Shown piece after piece: positions 15,860 to 26,700 of a stretch of 64,000 bases of DNA. Positions within the stretch are counted from its first letter, which is position 1, and each line of letters begins with the position of its first letter. This stretch comes from CAYXTW01 sp964452645 (GTDB lineage: Bacteria; Zixibacteria; MSB-5A5; GN15; PGXB01), in contig CAYVMO010000014.1 of the NCBI GenBank assembly GCA_964452645.1, positions 1-64,000 of the forward strand, read 5' to 3'. Below the pieces are notes generated by a model. The model was not told where the DNA came from. It searched no databases and was given only the letters and a program-made list of their open reading frames with translations. Position numbers and translations under genes: made by a program.

Positions 15860-18800
15860 ATGTTTTCTCTTATGTTAAAGAAAGTACACCCTTCCATATT
15901 TTATGCGGCATCTATAATAATTGTAGCCCTTATCTCATTTGAGTTATTGGCCCAAAATCCTGACCGAAAACCGGATACCGATGTCAAAGTTGTCGACTTT
16001 CAGCCGCATGATCAAACCAATCGTGAAACAAACATTACAATTCGATTTTCCAATGATCTGGTAATAACAGACAGTCTGGATAAAGTCGTTTCCGAGCCGC
16101 CCCTGGAAATCAAACCGCCGATTCCCGGAATCGCTCGCTGGGTCGAAACCGATGTACTGCGTTTCTACCCTGACAGACCGCTATTACCGGCAACTGAATA
16201 CACCGTTAAAGTGCGATTATCGGATGCTTTTATAAACGGCAATCGGATAAACGACAATCGCGAGTTTACTTTTCGGACGCAGCCGTTTAAAATAGTCAGC
16301 CTGAACTGGGAGCCGTTGTTCGATGAAACCGAACCGGGATTAATTCAACTAAGCATAAGTATCGAGTTTAATTATAAGGCCGATTTGAAACAGCTAAGAG
16401 ATAAATTATCAATCAAGGGCGAAAAAGGAGCGATTAAATCATCACTTTCATATAAAATAGAGAATATTCAATCCGAACCGAGACAGACGCGATTGGATGA
16501 AGTCGAATGGCAAAAACCGAAGGGACAATTTGCCGATTTTGTTACATTAATGACGGAACCATTTAAGACCACCGGCCAAGACCAAACATATAAGCTCATT
16601 ATAAAAAGAAATCTGGATTGCGAAAGTTGCGGAGAACCTCTCGAAAGTGACTACAAAAAAGACTTGGTTATTAAGAAATACAGGCGCTTTTTTGTAAATG
16701 AGTTACGGGGCGGAATCGAGGGCAAAAAAGGGGTCATGTATCTCCGTCTATCCACCTCGGTAGCCGCCGATTATATAAAAGATTATTTAACGATTAAGTC
16801 GCAAAACGATTCCGCCATTACTGATTTTCGGGTCGAGAATTATCGCCAAATGCTGATAATCAGGGGCGATTTTTATTCCGGTCATACCTACGAAGTTACA
16901 TTATCAAGGGGAACACCTGCTTTCGATGGCGCCGTTTTTGAAAATGAATTTTCGTCCAAAATAAAAATCCCGGATTTGCCCCCTACATTGAAATTCGTCT
17001 CGCCCGGAATTTATCTTCCGAAGGAAGGGGCCGGAAATCTCGAACTGGAGACAATTAACGTCGACTCGCTCTCGATTGAGGTGGAGCAAATATTCGCCAA
17101 TAATCTGGTGTATGCCATGACCGGTAATATGGCCACCATCTGGCGCTACGGGCAACCGCCAATCAGCAATGTCGGCCGGCAGTTTTACAGCCAATCGTTG
17201 GATTTGGACGGTCGTCTCAATGAACCGCTGATTACCACGGTTGATGTCGGAAGGATTATCGGGGATATGGCGCGCGGATTGTTCAAAGTGTCCGTGCGCA
17301 AGAAAGAACGTCGCTGGGAATTCGACACGCGTCTGGTGATGCTCACCGATATCGGTTTACTGGCGAGAATGTCGAACGATTATTTAATGGTCTGGATTAA
17401 TTCGCTAAGTGAAGCCAAACCGATATATAAGGCCGATGTTAAATTATTCAGCCGTAACAATCAACTGCTTCTCGAAGGCTCGACCGATTCTCGCGGAATT
17501 GTCGTGTTTAATGATATCTCCAAAAAACTGGAAGGTTTTGAACCATATCTGATAACTGCCGAAAAGGGGACCGATCTCTCATTTCTCAAATTCGACGAAT
17601 GTCTTTTGCCTACGTCCGAATTCGATATTAAGGGTCGTCCCTATTTGGGTAAAGGTTACGAGGCGTTTCTATATCTCGATCGGGATATATTTCGGCCGGA
17701 CGATACCGCTCATATTGTCTCGATTGTCCGCGGCACTAACGGCTCGATGCCGCCGGAATTCCCGTATTTTCTGATTGTCAAGGATCCATCCGGTAACGAA
17801 TTCAAATCTTTTCGCGTCAAGACCTCTGCTGAAGGATTGCTATCGGTCGATCTACCTGTCCCCGATTATGCCCGCACCGGTAAGTACAACATAACCGCCC
17901 GCATCGGAGAAGATTATGAAATCGGCCGGACCGGTTTTCAGGTCGAAGAATTCATGCCGGATAAAATTAAAACGACGGTCACGACGGCCAGAGATATTTA
18001 TAAGGCCGGCGACAGTATAGATATAGATGTTAATGGTAAATATCTGTTCGGACCTCCCGCCGCAAGGCACAAAGTCACCGGCCGTTTAACAATCGAATCC
18101 CACCCGTTCGCGGCGACCGGTATGTCCGATTATTCATTCACCGATTACGAGCGGAAATTCCCCCCGATGGATATAAACCTGGGCGATAACTTATTGGATG
18201 ATTCGGGATATTTCAGATTTAATTATGAAGTCCCGATCGACCTGATCCCACCATCCGGTTTAAAAGGTTTGATTTCGGCCGGTGTTTCCGAGGAGGGTGG
18301 TCGCGTAATAAATGCATATAAAGAGATAACCATACATGCGTACGATCGGTATGTCGGGATTAAACTTAATTTCGATGGTTATGCCAAACCGGGCGAGCCG
18401 TTTGAAGCGGGTCTGATAGCGGTCGACAATGAAAGTCGGCCGATGGAAATCAAATCGGTAAGAGTCGATTTTTACCGTCAGGTCTATCATTCGATTCTCA
18501 GGCAGGAGCAAAATGGCCGCTATCGCTATGTCTCCGAAAAAAAACTGGTCTTTGTCGATTCGGCAATAATTGATTTACCTGATAGCGGTGCCGCGGTCAG
18601 TTTTACTTCGCCCGAGTACGGCAGTTATAAATTAGTTGTGACCGATATCGAAGGCGGGCATTCAGCAGCGGTTACATTCTATGCCAGCGGTTGGGGATAT
18701 TCGCCCTGGTCGATGGAAAAGCCCGACCGAATCGACATTGATTTCGATAAAAGCACCTATGAACCGGGCGAAAATGCCGTCATACAAATTCGTGCCCCAT

Positions 18801-21340
18801 TCGGCGGGACCTTACTTCTCACCATCGAAAAGGAGACAATTCTCGATTTTATAACTTATCAAATGGACGAAAACACGGCCGAGTTGACGTTGCCTGTGAA
18901 AAAAGATTATTTCCCGAATGTCTATGTTTCGGCGGTCATTATAAAAAAGTCCGGTGATGTCGATAAAACTTCTCCCGCGCGGGCGTACGGTGTGGCCCCT
19001 CTGAAACTATCGTACCGCGAAAAGGATATCGGCCTGAATATCACTGCCCCGGAAATAGTCAAACCGGGACAAAAGGTAAGAATAAATTTACAGCTTGATT
19101 CAAAAGGAGTTTCCGAAATCACTGTCGCCGTGGTCGATGCCGGTATATTGCAATTGACCGATTATCAAACACCAAATCCGTTATCATTTTTCTACGGTCA
19201 GAGATATCTTCTCCTGAAACCATACGACGTTTATTCGTTCCTCTACCCCGAAGTAGAACAGGCCGCAAGTCATCTGAGTCCGGCCGGTGGACGAGCCGAC
19301 AACTTCGAGGCTTCTCGTCGCCGACATCTTAATCCGATTAAAGCAAGACGTGTTAAGCCGGTATCACTCTGGTCGGGAATCGTCAAGACCGATGAAAATG
19401 GTTTTGCCGCCGTCGATTTTAACCTCCCTGAATTTAACGGGAAATTGATAATTTCGGCGGTAGCCGTGCAAGGCAATCGTTTCGGGTCGGATGATTTTGC
19501 AATGACTGTCCGTGATAAAATTATCATTCAGGAAAGCTTTCCGCGTTTCACCGGCCCCAATGACATAATTCATGGGTTGGTGACTGTTTTCAATAATACG
19601 GGGAAAGACAATGATATCTCGGTCAATATGCATATTGATGGTCCGGCCACTATTATTTCCGAGCCGACCCAAAAAATTCATCTTGCCGACAATCGCGAAG
19701 GCAATATTATCTTCAAATTAAACTCGACGCTTGTGCCGGGCGTGATTCATGTTCGAATAACAGCCAATGACGGCATCGATAGCAGCCACCTGATTTTCGA
19801 ATTACCGAATCGCCCGATACAGCCATTGGTAACGAAATACGAATCGGGTATCGTAAATAAAAACCTGGCCGCGTCTTTTACATTGCCCGACGACTGGATT
19901 GAAAATACCGATCAGTACATAATACAAACCTCCGGTCTATCCGCCGTCGGATTTAGCCGTAATATCGATTGTCTGCTGCGTTATCCTTACGGTTGTCTCG
20001 AACAGACAACCTCCCGAATTTTCCCAATGTTGTACTATAACGATTTGTTGCGCTTCGCCGACCCGGACTTGGTCGGTTCCGGAGGCGGTGATTACTTTAT
20101 ACAGGAAGGGATTACGAAACTGCTCGGTATGATGCGTGACGATGGCTCATTTTCATTCTGGCCGGGACATGATCAAGTGCACTACTGGTCGTCGATATAT
20201 GCTTCCCACTTCCTCCTCGAAGCGAAAAAAGCGGGATATTATGTCAATGAAAGGGCCTGCAAAAAAATACTCGGCAATCTGAATCAAATAGCCGAGGGAA
20301 AAATCAAGGAAGCCGATACGGCCGAACGGATTTACGCCGCCTATGTCCTGGCCGGATCGGGAAAACTTAAGAAAAAAATCATCAATTACCTTCATGAAAT
20401 CTGGCGCGGTGATTTGCAGCCGTTCTCAAGATATCAGGTGGCCGGAGCGTTGGCTCTGTTCGGCGATAAAGAAACGGCGCTGTCGATTATCCCGACCGAT
20501 ATTCAACCGGCCGTCTTCGAACCTGAAACCGGGGGGACGTTCAGTTCCGGAGTGCGAACTAATGCTATTCTGCTTGATGTCTTAAACGAAATCGACCCCA
20601 CTAATCCGTCATGTGCCGTTCTCGCCCGGGAATTAATGGACGGCGCACGAACCGGCCGATGGTACACCACCCAGGAAAACGCTTTCGGTCTGATGGCGCT
20701 GGGCAAATATCTGGCACGACAGTCTAATTTTAATTTTGACGGCACTATCGAAATTGAAAATGACTCGACGTACCATATCGATTCCAACGATTTCCGGCTG
20801 ATAAAAAAGAATCTGGCCGGACAATACGTCCGGATAATGGTTGAAGGCGAGGGCACCTGTTTTTATTACTGGCAGGCCAGCGGTGTTCCGACCGATTATG
20901 CCCCGAAAGAATTCACCCGGGGAATCGAAATCACCCGGGAATATCTCGATGCCTGCGGTATCGCAATCGACCTGCAAAATATTAAGCTTGGTGATCAGAT
21001 AATATGCCATATTAAAGCGAAATCGGTCGATCGATTTCTTCAAAATGTTGTCATCAATGATTTGCTTCCCGCCGGATTGGAAATCGAAAACCCGCGCCTG
21101 AAAACAACCCCGATATTGTCCTGGATTCCCCAGCCCGGCAAAGATATCGATTATCAGGATATTCGCGATGATCGCCTCTTACTCTTTACCAATCTGAATA
21201 CCAAAAAACCGGTTGAATTTTATTACAGCCTGCGCGCTATTTCCTCCGGTGAATTCAGGATTCCGCCGGTCGCGGCGGAGTGCATGTACAATCCTGTAAT
21301 TGCCGGAGCGTCATCCTCCGGATTTATGATAATAAAATAA
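15860..21340 (+). CDS. Bacterial alpha-2-macroglobulin
   Basis: An 1826-residue exported protease trap. The start is ATG 15860, just after GGAGGAAAC; an in-frame start upstream lacks a ribosome binding site. An N-terminal hydrophobic segment (residues about 14-31) gives a signal anchor without a lipobox cysteine. Bacterial Ig-like (Big_5) and macroglobulin domains follow. The reactive thioester motif YGCLEQTTS lies near residue 1378 and is intact, so it should cross-link proteases that cut the bait region. The gene is 22 bp upstream of a PBP1C gene, the classic pairing (yfhM-pbpC), where the macroglobulin protects the periplasm and PBP1C repairs peptidoglycan after a breach. Confidence 0.95.
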   Translation: MFSLMLKKVHPSIFYAASIIIVALISFELLAQNPDRKPDTDVKVVDFQPHDQTNRETNITIRFSNDLVITDSLDKVVSEPPLEIKPPIPGIARWVETDVLRFYPDRPLLPATEYTVKVRLSDAFINGNRINDNREFTFRTQPFKIVSLNWEPLFDETEPGLIQLSISIEFNYKADLKQLRDKLSIKGEKGAIKSSLSYKIENIQSEPRQTRLDEVEWQKPKGQFADFVTLMTEPFKTTGQDQTYKLIIKRNLDCESCGEPLESDYKKDLVIKKYRRFFVNELRGGIEGKKGVMYLRLSTSVAADYIKDYLTIKSQNDSAITDFRVENYRQMLIIRGDFYSGHTYEVTLSRGTPAFDGAVFENEFSSKIKIPDLPPTLKFVSPGIYLPKEGAGNLELETINVDSLSIEVEQIFANNLVYAMTGNMATIWRYGQPPISNVGRQFYSQSLDLDGRLNEPLITTVDVGRIIGDMARGLFKVSVRKKERRWEFDTRLVMLTDIGLLARMSNDYLMVWINSLSEAKPIYKADVKLFSRNNQLLLEGSTDSRGIVVFNDISKKLEGFEPYLITAEKGTDLSFLKFDECLLPTSEFDIKGRPYLGKGYEAFLYLDRDIFRPDDTAHIVSIVRGTNGSMPPEFPYFLIVKDPSGNEFKSFRVKTSAEGLLSVDLPVPDYARTGKYNITARIGEDYEIGRTGFQVEEFMPDKIKTTVTTARDIYKAGDSIDIDVNGKYLFGPPAARHKVTGRLTIESHPFAATGMSDYSFTDYERKFPPMDINLGDNLLDDSGYFRFNYEVPIDLIPPSGLKGLISAGVSEEGGRVINAYKEITIHAYDRYVGIKLNFDGYAKPGEPFEAGLIAVDNESRPMEIKSVRVDFYRQVYHSILRQEQNGRYRYVSEKKLVFVDSAIIDLPDSGAAVSFTSPEYGSYKLVVTDIEGGHSAAVTFYASGWGYSPWSMEKPDRIDIDFDKSTYEPGENAVIQIRAPFGGTLLLTIEKETILDFITYQMDENTAELTLPVKKDYFPNVYVSAVIIKKSGDVDKTSPARAYGVAPLKLSYREKDIGLNITAPEIVKPGQKVRINLQLDSKGVSEITVAVVDAGILQLTDYQTPNPLSFFYGQRYLLLKPYDVYSFLYPEVEQAASHLSPAGGRADNFEASRRRHLNPIKARRVKPVSLWSGIVKTDENGFAAVDFNLPEFNGKLIISAVAVQGNRFGSDDFAMTVRDKIIIQESFPRFTGPNDIIHGLVTVFNNTGKDNDISVNMHIDGPATIISEPTQKIHLADNREGNIIFKLNSTLVPGVIHVRITANDGIDSSHLIFELPNRPIQPLVTKYESGIVNKNLAASFTLPDDWIENTDQYIIQTSGLSAVGFSRNIDCLLRYPYGCLEQTTSRIFPMLYYNDLLRFADPDLVGSGGGDYFIQEGITKLLGMMRDDGSFSFWPGHDQVHYWSSIYASHFLLEAKKAGYYVNERACKKILGNLNQIAEGKIKEADTAERIYAAYVLAGSGKLKKKIINYLHEIWRGDLQPFSRYQVAGALALFGDKETALSIIPTDIQPAVFEPETGGTFSSGVRTNAILLDVLNEIDPTNPSCAVLARELMDGARTGRWYTTQENAFGLMALGKYLARQSNFNFDGTIEIENDSTYHIDSNDFRLIKKNLAGQYVRIMVEGEGTCFYYWQASGVPTDYAPKEFTRGIEITREYLDACGIAIDLQNIKLGDQIICHIKAKSVDRFLQNVVINDLLPAGLEIENPRLKTTPILSWIPQPGKDIDYQDIRDDRLLLFTNLNTKKPVEFYYSLRAISSGEFRIPPVAAECMYNPVIAGASSSGFMIIK

Positions 21341-21362
21341 TAATGAGCGGAAAGACAGGTCG

Positions 21363-23705
21363 ATGACATTAAAATTGATAAAAAAATTGATTAAACGGTA
21401 TAGACGACATCTTATCCGGCTCGCTTTTGGCGGGCTGATTCTCATCGTTCTGTTATCGGTCATCGATCTGTTTATATTCCCGCTTCCTTATGAAAAACTC
21501 AATCGTCAACCGGCACATTTTATCTATAGCCGCGGGGGTAAATTACTGAATTGTTTCGCTTCGGCTGACCACTTCTGGAGAAAATCGGTTAAACTCAAAG
21601 ATATCTCGCCCGAGTTGATTAAATCGGTTATCACTTGTGAAGACAGATGGTTTTATTATCATCCGGGGATTAATCCGGTTTCGATAATTTCCGCCGCATG
21701 GACGAATTTAAAAAATAAAAAAATAATCCGCGGCGGCTCGACGATTACAATGCAAATCGCACGAATGATTGAACCTCGCCCGCGAACCATAACCAGCAAA
21801 ATAATAGAGGCTCTTCGCAGTTTACAACTCGAATGGCACTATTCAAAAGACGAACTTCTGGAGTTGTATTTTAACCTCGTCCCGTACGGCGGAAATATCG
21901 AAGGCGTCGCAGCGGCAACATATTTTTATTTCGATAAGAATCCGAATCAGTTGTCGCTCTCCGAAATAGCGATACTAACCGCACTTCCGGCCTCCCCGAA
22001 TAATTTCCGTCCCGATCTAAATCCGGAAAAATGCCGAAGCAGACGGGATAAAATTCTGGCGAATCTTCTTGATAAAAATGTCATTTCCCCGGATGAATTT
22101 GAGCGGGCCATTGAAGAAGAAATTCCGATTAATCGTCAGAAACGACCCTTTTATGCGCCGCATTTCTGCCAAAATATCATTACCTATTACCCGGAACTCT
22201 GTGAATACAAGACGACTATAGACTTCGATAAACAGCAGCTCTGTGAAAAGCTGGCCTATATGCATTATCTGTCAATCCGGGATAAAAGAATCAATAACCT
22301 TTCGGTGGTGGTTTTGGATAATACCAGTGGCGAATTGCTGGCGATGGTCGGCTCGCCGGATTTTAATGATATTCAGAATAACGGCCAGATTAACGGGGCC
22401 CTTGCCCATCGTTCACCCGGTTCGGCTTTAAAACCATTTGCTTACGCACTTGGTTTGGAAAATGGAATAATAACACCGTCGACAAAACTCGATGACATTC
22501 CGATTAGTTATAGCGGTTATTCACCGGAAAATTACGACGAAGAGTATCATGGGCTGGTCTCGGTGCGTGACGCTTTAATTCAATCACTAAACGTCCCGGC
22601 CGTAAATGTCTGCGCCCGCGTAGGGTTGGATAAATTCTATGCCCTGTTAAATAATGGCGGAATTACGTCGCTAAATCGAAAATATTTTGAATATGGGCTA
22701 CCTCTGGTTCTGGGGGCGTGTGAAGTATCGCTTTTGGAATTATCCAATCTATACGCGACTCTCGCCAGAGAAGGTCAATATCTTCCGGTCCGCTTTATGA
22801 CCGACGAGAAGATACAATCATCGAAAAGAATCCTCTCCGAAGAAGCCTGCTATCTGATAACCGATATTCTGTCAAACCTCCGGCGCCCGGACTTGCCCGC
22901 ATCATGGGAGTTCACTAAAGATATCCCGACCGTAGCCTGGAAAACAGGGACGTCATACGGCCGCAAAGATGCCTGGGCGATCGGTTATAATCCCGATTAT
23001 ACTATCGGCGTTTGGACCGGTAATTTTTCAGCCGAGGGCTCACCGTATTTGGTTGGGGCCGAAATAGCGGCGCCCTTGATGATGAATATCTTTCATGAAA
23101 TTGCAGCGGGTAACGATATTAAATGGTTCGATCCGCCGCCGGGCGTCGAAATCCGTCAGGTATGCAGCGAAAGCGGTGCCCCCCCTAATAAAAACTGCCC
23201 GTCAGTGCATGAAGCCTATTATATCCCGGGAGTTTCACCGTCTGATCCGTGCACCGTGCATAAGGCGATTACGGTCGATAAAGAGACAGGTTATTTAGTC
23301 TGTCCGGCATGCTCGTATGGTAAAATAATCGATACTGTCATAGTAGAAAACTGGCCGCCGCGGATAGCCGACTGGCTGCTCAGGCAGGGACAGATTGCCA
23401 TATTACCCCAACATAATCCCGACTGTAAGGGCGTCGTCCTTGACGATGCTCCGGTGATACATTCTCCGGAAAATAACAGCATCTACGAAATTCGGTCGTC
23501 GGCACCCCTGGATTATCAGAAAATTTTATTGCAGGCATCGGTATCACTGTCGAGCGGGGAAATGCACTGGTTTTTGGATAAAAACTGGTACGCCAGTTGC
23601 CAATCAGGGGCAAACCTGTTTTATTTACCGCAAAAGGGCCAACACGAATTAATGTGCATGGATGATTTCGGCCGCTCCAGCCGGATAACATTTGAAATTA
23701 AATAA
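21363..23705 (+). CDS. pbpC: Penicillin-binding protein 1C (bifunctional transglycosylase/transpeptidase)
   Basis: A 780-residue bitopic membrane enzyme with one N-terminal transmembrane helix (residues about 18-40). The glycosyltransferase domain (family GT51) has catalytic Glu93 in CEDRWF and the motif GGSTITMQIAR. The transpeptidase domain has SALK (Ser354-Lys357) and KTGTS (from about Lys527). A C-terminal BiPBP_C domain (residues about 690-780) marks it as PBP1C. It follows the alpha-2-macroglobulin gene by 22 bp and ends before a strong hairpin terminator. Role: polymerising and cross-linking peptidoglycan in the periplasm, probably for repair. Confidence 0.95.
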   Translation: MTLKLIKKLIKRYRRHLIRLAFGGLILIVLLSVIDLFIFPLPYEKLNRQPAHFIYSRGGKLLNCFASADHFWRKSVKLKDISPELIKSVITCEDRWFYYHPGINPVSIISAAWTNLKNKKIIRGGSTITMQIARMIEPRPRTITSKIIEALRSLQLEWHYSKDELLELYFNLVPYGGNIEGVAAATYFYFDKNPNQLSLSEIAILTALPASPNNFRPDLNPEKCRSRRDKILANLLDKNVISPDEFERAIEEEIPINRQKRPFYAPHFCQNIITYYPELCEYKTTIDFDKQQLCEKLAYMHYLSIRDKRINNLSVVVLDNTSGELLAMVGSPDFNDIQNNGQINGALAHRSPGSALKPFAYALGLENGIITPSTKLDDIPISYSGYSPENYDEEYHGLVSVRDALIQSLNVPAVNVCARVGLDKFYALLNNGGITSLNRKYFEYGLPLVLGACEVSLLELSNLYATLAREGQYLPVRFMTDEKIQSSKRILSEEACYLITDILSNLRRPDLPASWEFTKDIPTVAWKTGTSYGRKDAWAIGYNPDYTIGVWTGNFSAEGSPYLVGAEIAAPLMMNIFHEIAAGNDIKWFDPPPGVEIRQVCSESGAPPNKNCPSVHEAYYIPGVSPSDPCTVHKAITVDKETGYLVCPACSYGKIIDTVIVENWPPRIADWLLRQGQIAILPQHNPDCKGVVLDDAPVIHSPENNSIYEIRSSAPLDYQKILLQASVSLSSGEMHWFLDKNWYASCQSGANLFYLPQKGQHELMCMDDFGRSSRITFEIK

Positions 23706-23719
23706 GCTTAAAACAAAAA

Positions 23720-23744
23720 CCCGGTGGTGCTTGCGACCGCCGGG
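23720..23744. terminator. Bidirectional intrinsic terminator
   Basis: A 9-bp stem (CCCGGTGGT / ACCGCCGGG with one G-U pair) and 7-nt loop lies between the convergent pbpC and 23786 genes. A-rich sequence upstream gives a U-run for the minus-strand transcript and CTTTAT follows on the plus strand. Confidence 0.75.
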
Positions 23745-23785
23745 CTTTATCCTGTAAATAGTGGAAATATATAATTGCGCCCGAA

Positions 23786-26700
23786 TTACTTAAGAAGCAC
23801 CATTTTCTTGGTTACACTAAAGCTACCGGCTCTGACACGATACAGGTAAATTCCTGACGCGACCGCGTTCCCGCCGGAGTTGCGACCGTCCCAGACAACA
23901 CGAACGACGCCGGCCTCGGCGCGACCCGAATAATACCGCACCAATTGACCGGCAATATTGTATACCTCGAGTTCGTATGCCGATGCTTCCGGCAAAGCAA
24001 GTACAATGGCCGTCGTCGAATTAAACGGGTTGGGTCGATTCTGCTCCAGTGAAAATTCTTTTGGTATATCGATTCCCTCATTTGTCGCATCGCTCTTGAT
24101 TATGCTTCCGCTTTTGATTTCGATTTGATACGGATTTCCTGCGGCATCGACCACTTCAGCGTGAGTTATAAGGATCGGAGATTCATCCTCGAAGCTATAC
24201 GGGACCTCGAAATACATCGTAATTACCGGTTTGTCATCCTCGGTGGTAATAATACGATTGATATCTTCCCAGACGATGTGAATATTATTGTCAAAATTGC
24301 AGACCGTCATATCAGCCAGTCCGGAATTCGCTTTCACAAAGTTCACCAGCTCGGTGTTGTAACTGATGTGGAATTCGAATCCGGCTATTTCCGTATTTTT
24401 TTCAATCCTTAAAGGGACCACTACGGTATCGCCCGGTTGCGTATAAACATTGTCCAAAATTACTGATTTCGCCCCCGCTGAAGAAGGTCTGGCGGCCGGG
24501 ATTTCGACAGAATTCCACGTATTGTTAACGTCTCCCAATCTGACCGCGATAAAGCTCGAATCGGCGATGTCAAAATTCGTAATCTCTGCGGATATATACT
24601 GTGGTGCGGAAGTCCAGTTGGTCGTATCAATCGCAAAACTTGAATCGACAAACATCCAGTTTCCGCAGGGGAGATTTTCCAGATGCACGATATAGCGGCG
24701 CATTTTTACGATATCCGCCACGCTGACGTCGCCTGAGCAGTTGACATCACCGGCAATCAGCTTGTATGGCGAATCAAAAGGTTCGAGCATGGCCAGATGT
24801 CGTCGGATTTTGACAATGTCAGCGACGGAAACACCGATATCATCGGCGTCTCTTGAAGGTGTTATCATATAACTACCGGGCTGAAGATTCGTGAAAATAT
24901 AATGACCACCAATGTCTGAAATATTCTCCGCTGTCGTATCATCGGTTAAATTGACAGTCACTCCCGGAACTGCCTTGACCATATCATAATAAACCAAGTT
25001 GCCGGATAACTCGTAACCGCCGAGTGGAAAAGCGCACTGCGCCTTTTGCGTAACGCTCGATTCCAGTTCCGAGATTTCACTTACATACGAACCATAATCG
25101 AAGGCAGTCACGCTGACACAATATGAATATCCGGGAAGGAGATTCCGGATATCGTATTCATATTCGAAGTACTTAAAATAAACCGATTCACCTTCGAAAA
25201 CCAATATCTCCGGGAAAAAAGTTTGAGCCGAATCGATGTTTAAAGTCACGGGATAAGGTTCATCAGGGAATCTTTTGAAAATCACGGTTGTATCGGTCAA
25301 ATCCGAATTATTCAAATCCACGGGGGAAAAATAAAAAATACTATCAATGTAAAAGTATGGGGAACTGCTTGTATAATCGAGCGGATTTACAATACCATAC
25401 AAAGCCAGGATATTTTCAGGCGTAAAGGGCGCCGTTATTATTTCCCAATAAGCTCCATTCCACCAGTACCGATAATAATCTTCGCGATCATAGGAAGCCA
25501 AACGGACATAATCGGCGGGATCGGACGAATCCTGCGATAGATAGAGCCGATAGCCCTCGAAATCAAATAGAGCGGAGAACATATCGCGTGTTGTCTCGGA
25601 ATTATAGCCGTTCCAGCGGACCCTGATACCGGCCTGGAGCGGTTCCAGCCTGATATCCGGGCCGGGCGGGGGCGCTGCGCCACGGAAATCCGGGATACCG
25701 TCACCGGCGGTAAAAACCGTATCAGAGACTGTATAATCCCAATGGCAGATAATTGAATCAGGCGGTATCGTATCACAAATCAGGAGAGAATCATAGACAC
25801 AGATTCTGTATGGTCCTTTATAACCATCCCCATCCGTATCGACACCCGGATTATCATATATCCATGAGGCCCAGACAGAATTTTTCCCCAGGTCATTAAA
25901 ATTCAGATAATCATAGAATAAATCGGGGTTTTGCGGGTCAAACAGATTTTCAAAGGCATCACAATCGGTATGAAAATTTTCACCGGCAACGTAGGCCATA
26001 GTTATCGGGAGCTGCTCCCCTGGATTGATATCGAATGGCCCGAAAGAAAGTAAATATCGCGTGTCAAAGCCACCGGCTAGGTCGGGCCCAACAGATGGCG
26101 CCGGCAACCAGCCTTCACCGGTATGGTCCAATCCCGTATATAATTGGTCATAGTCCAATTCATTATGTTGCATGATATAATGTTTATTTTTATCGCCCAT
26201 CGGCGTGCCCAGACCGCCGGTACCGAAATCACGGAATGGGTCTTCAGGTGTCCCGGCCAGCCGGGGCCCCCAATCCTGACTTGCATTGGAGTTCGATATC
26301 CACCAATTATATGAAAGCTGCAGGGAATCGGACGGTGTCGCAAGAATGCGCAACCCGGTTACAGCCGTCAGTGTTAAAGCGTCAGGACAGGGAGGAAGAT
26401 CGCCGGTATTCCTTTTACCGTCATTGTCGGCAATCCAGGCGATATTGATCGTATCGAGCCAGTCTTCCCCGGGACAGCCGTAGAATGATGGAACCGTTGA
26501 TCTGAATCCGGTTATATCGTCCTGAGCATCATCCCATAAATCCCACCTGCCGACGTCGCCATCGACGTACACGCCCATATAAACATCTTCCAGCGCATAA
26601 GGCCCTATGTTTTCAACAGTATAGTCAAATATAATAAAATCTTCGGCGTAGGGGTAACTCCAGGCATAACTCCTCTGCGTGATCCTGAGATTCAGAGGGA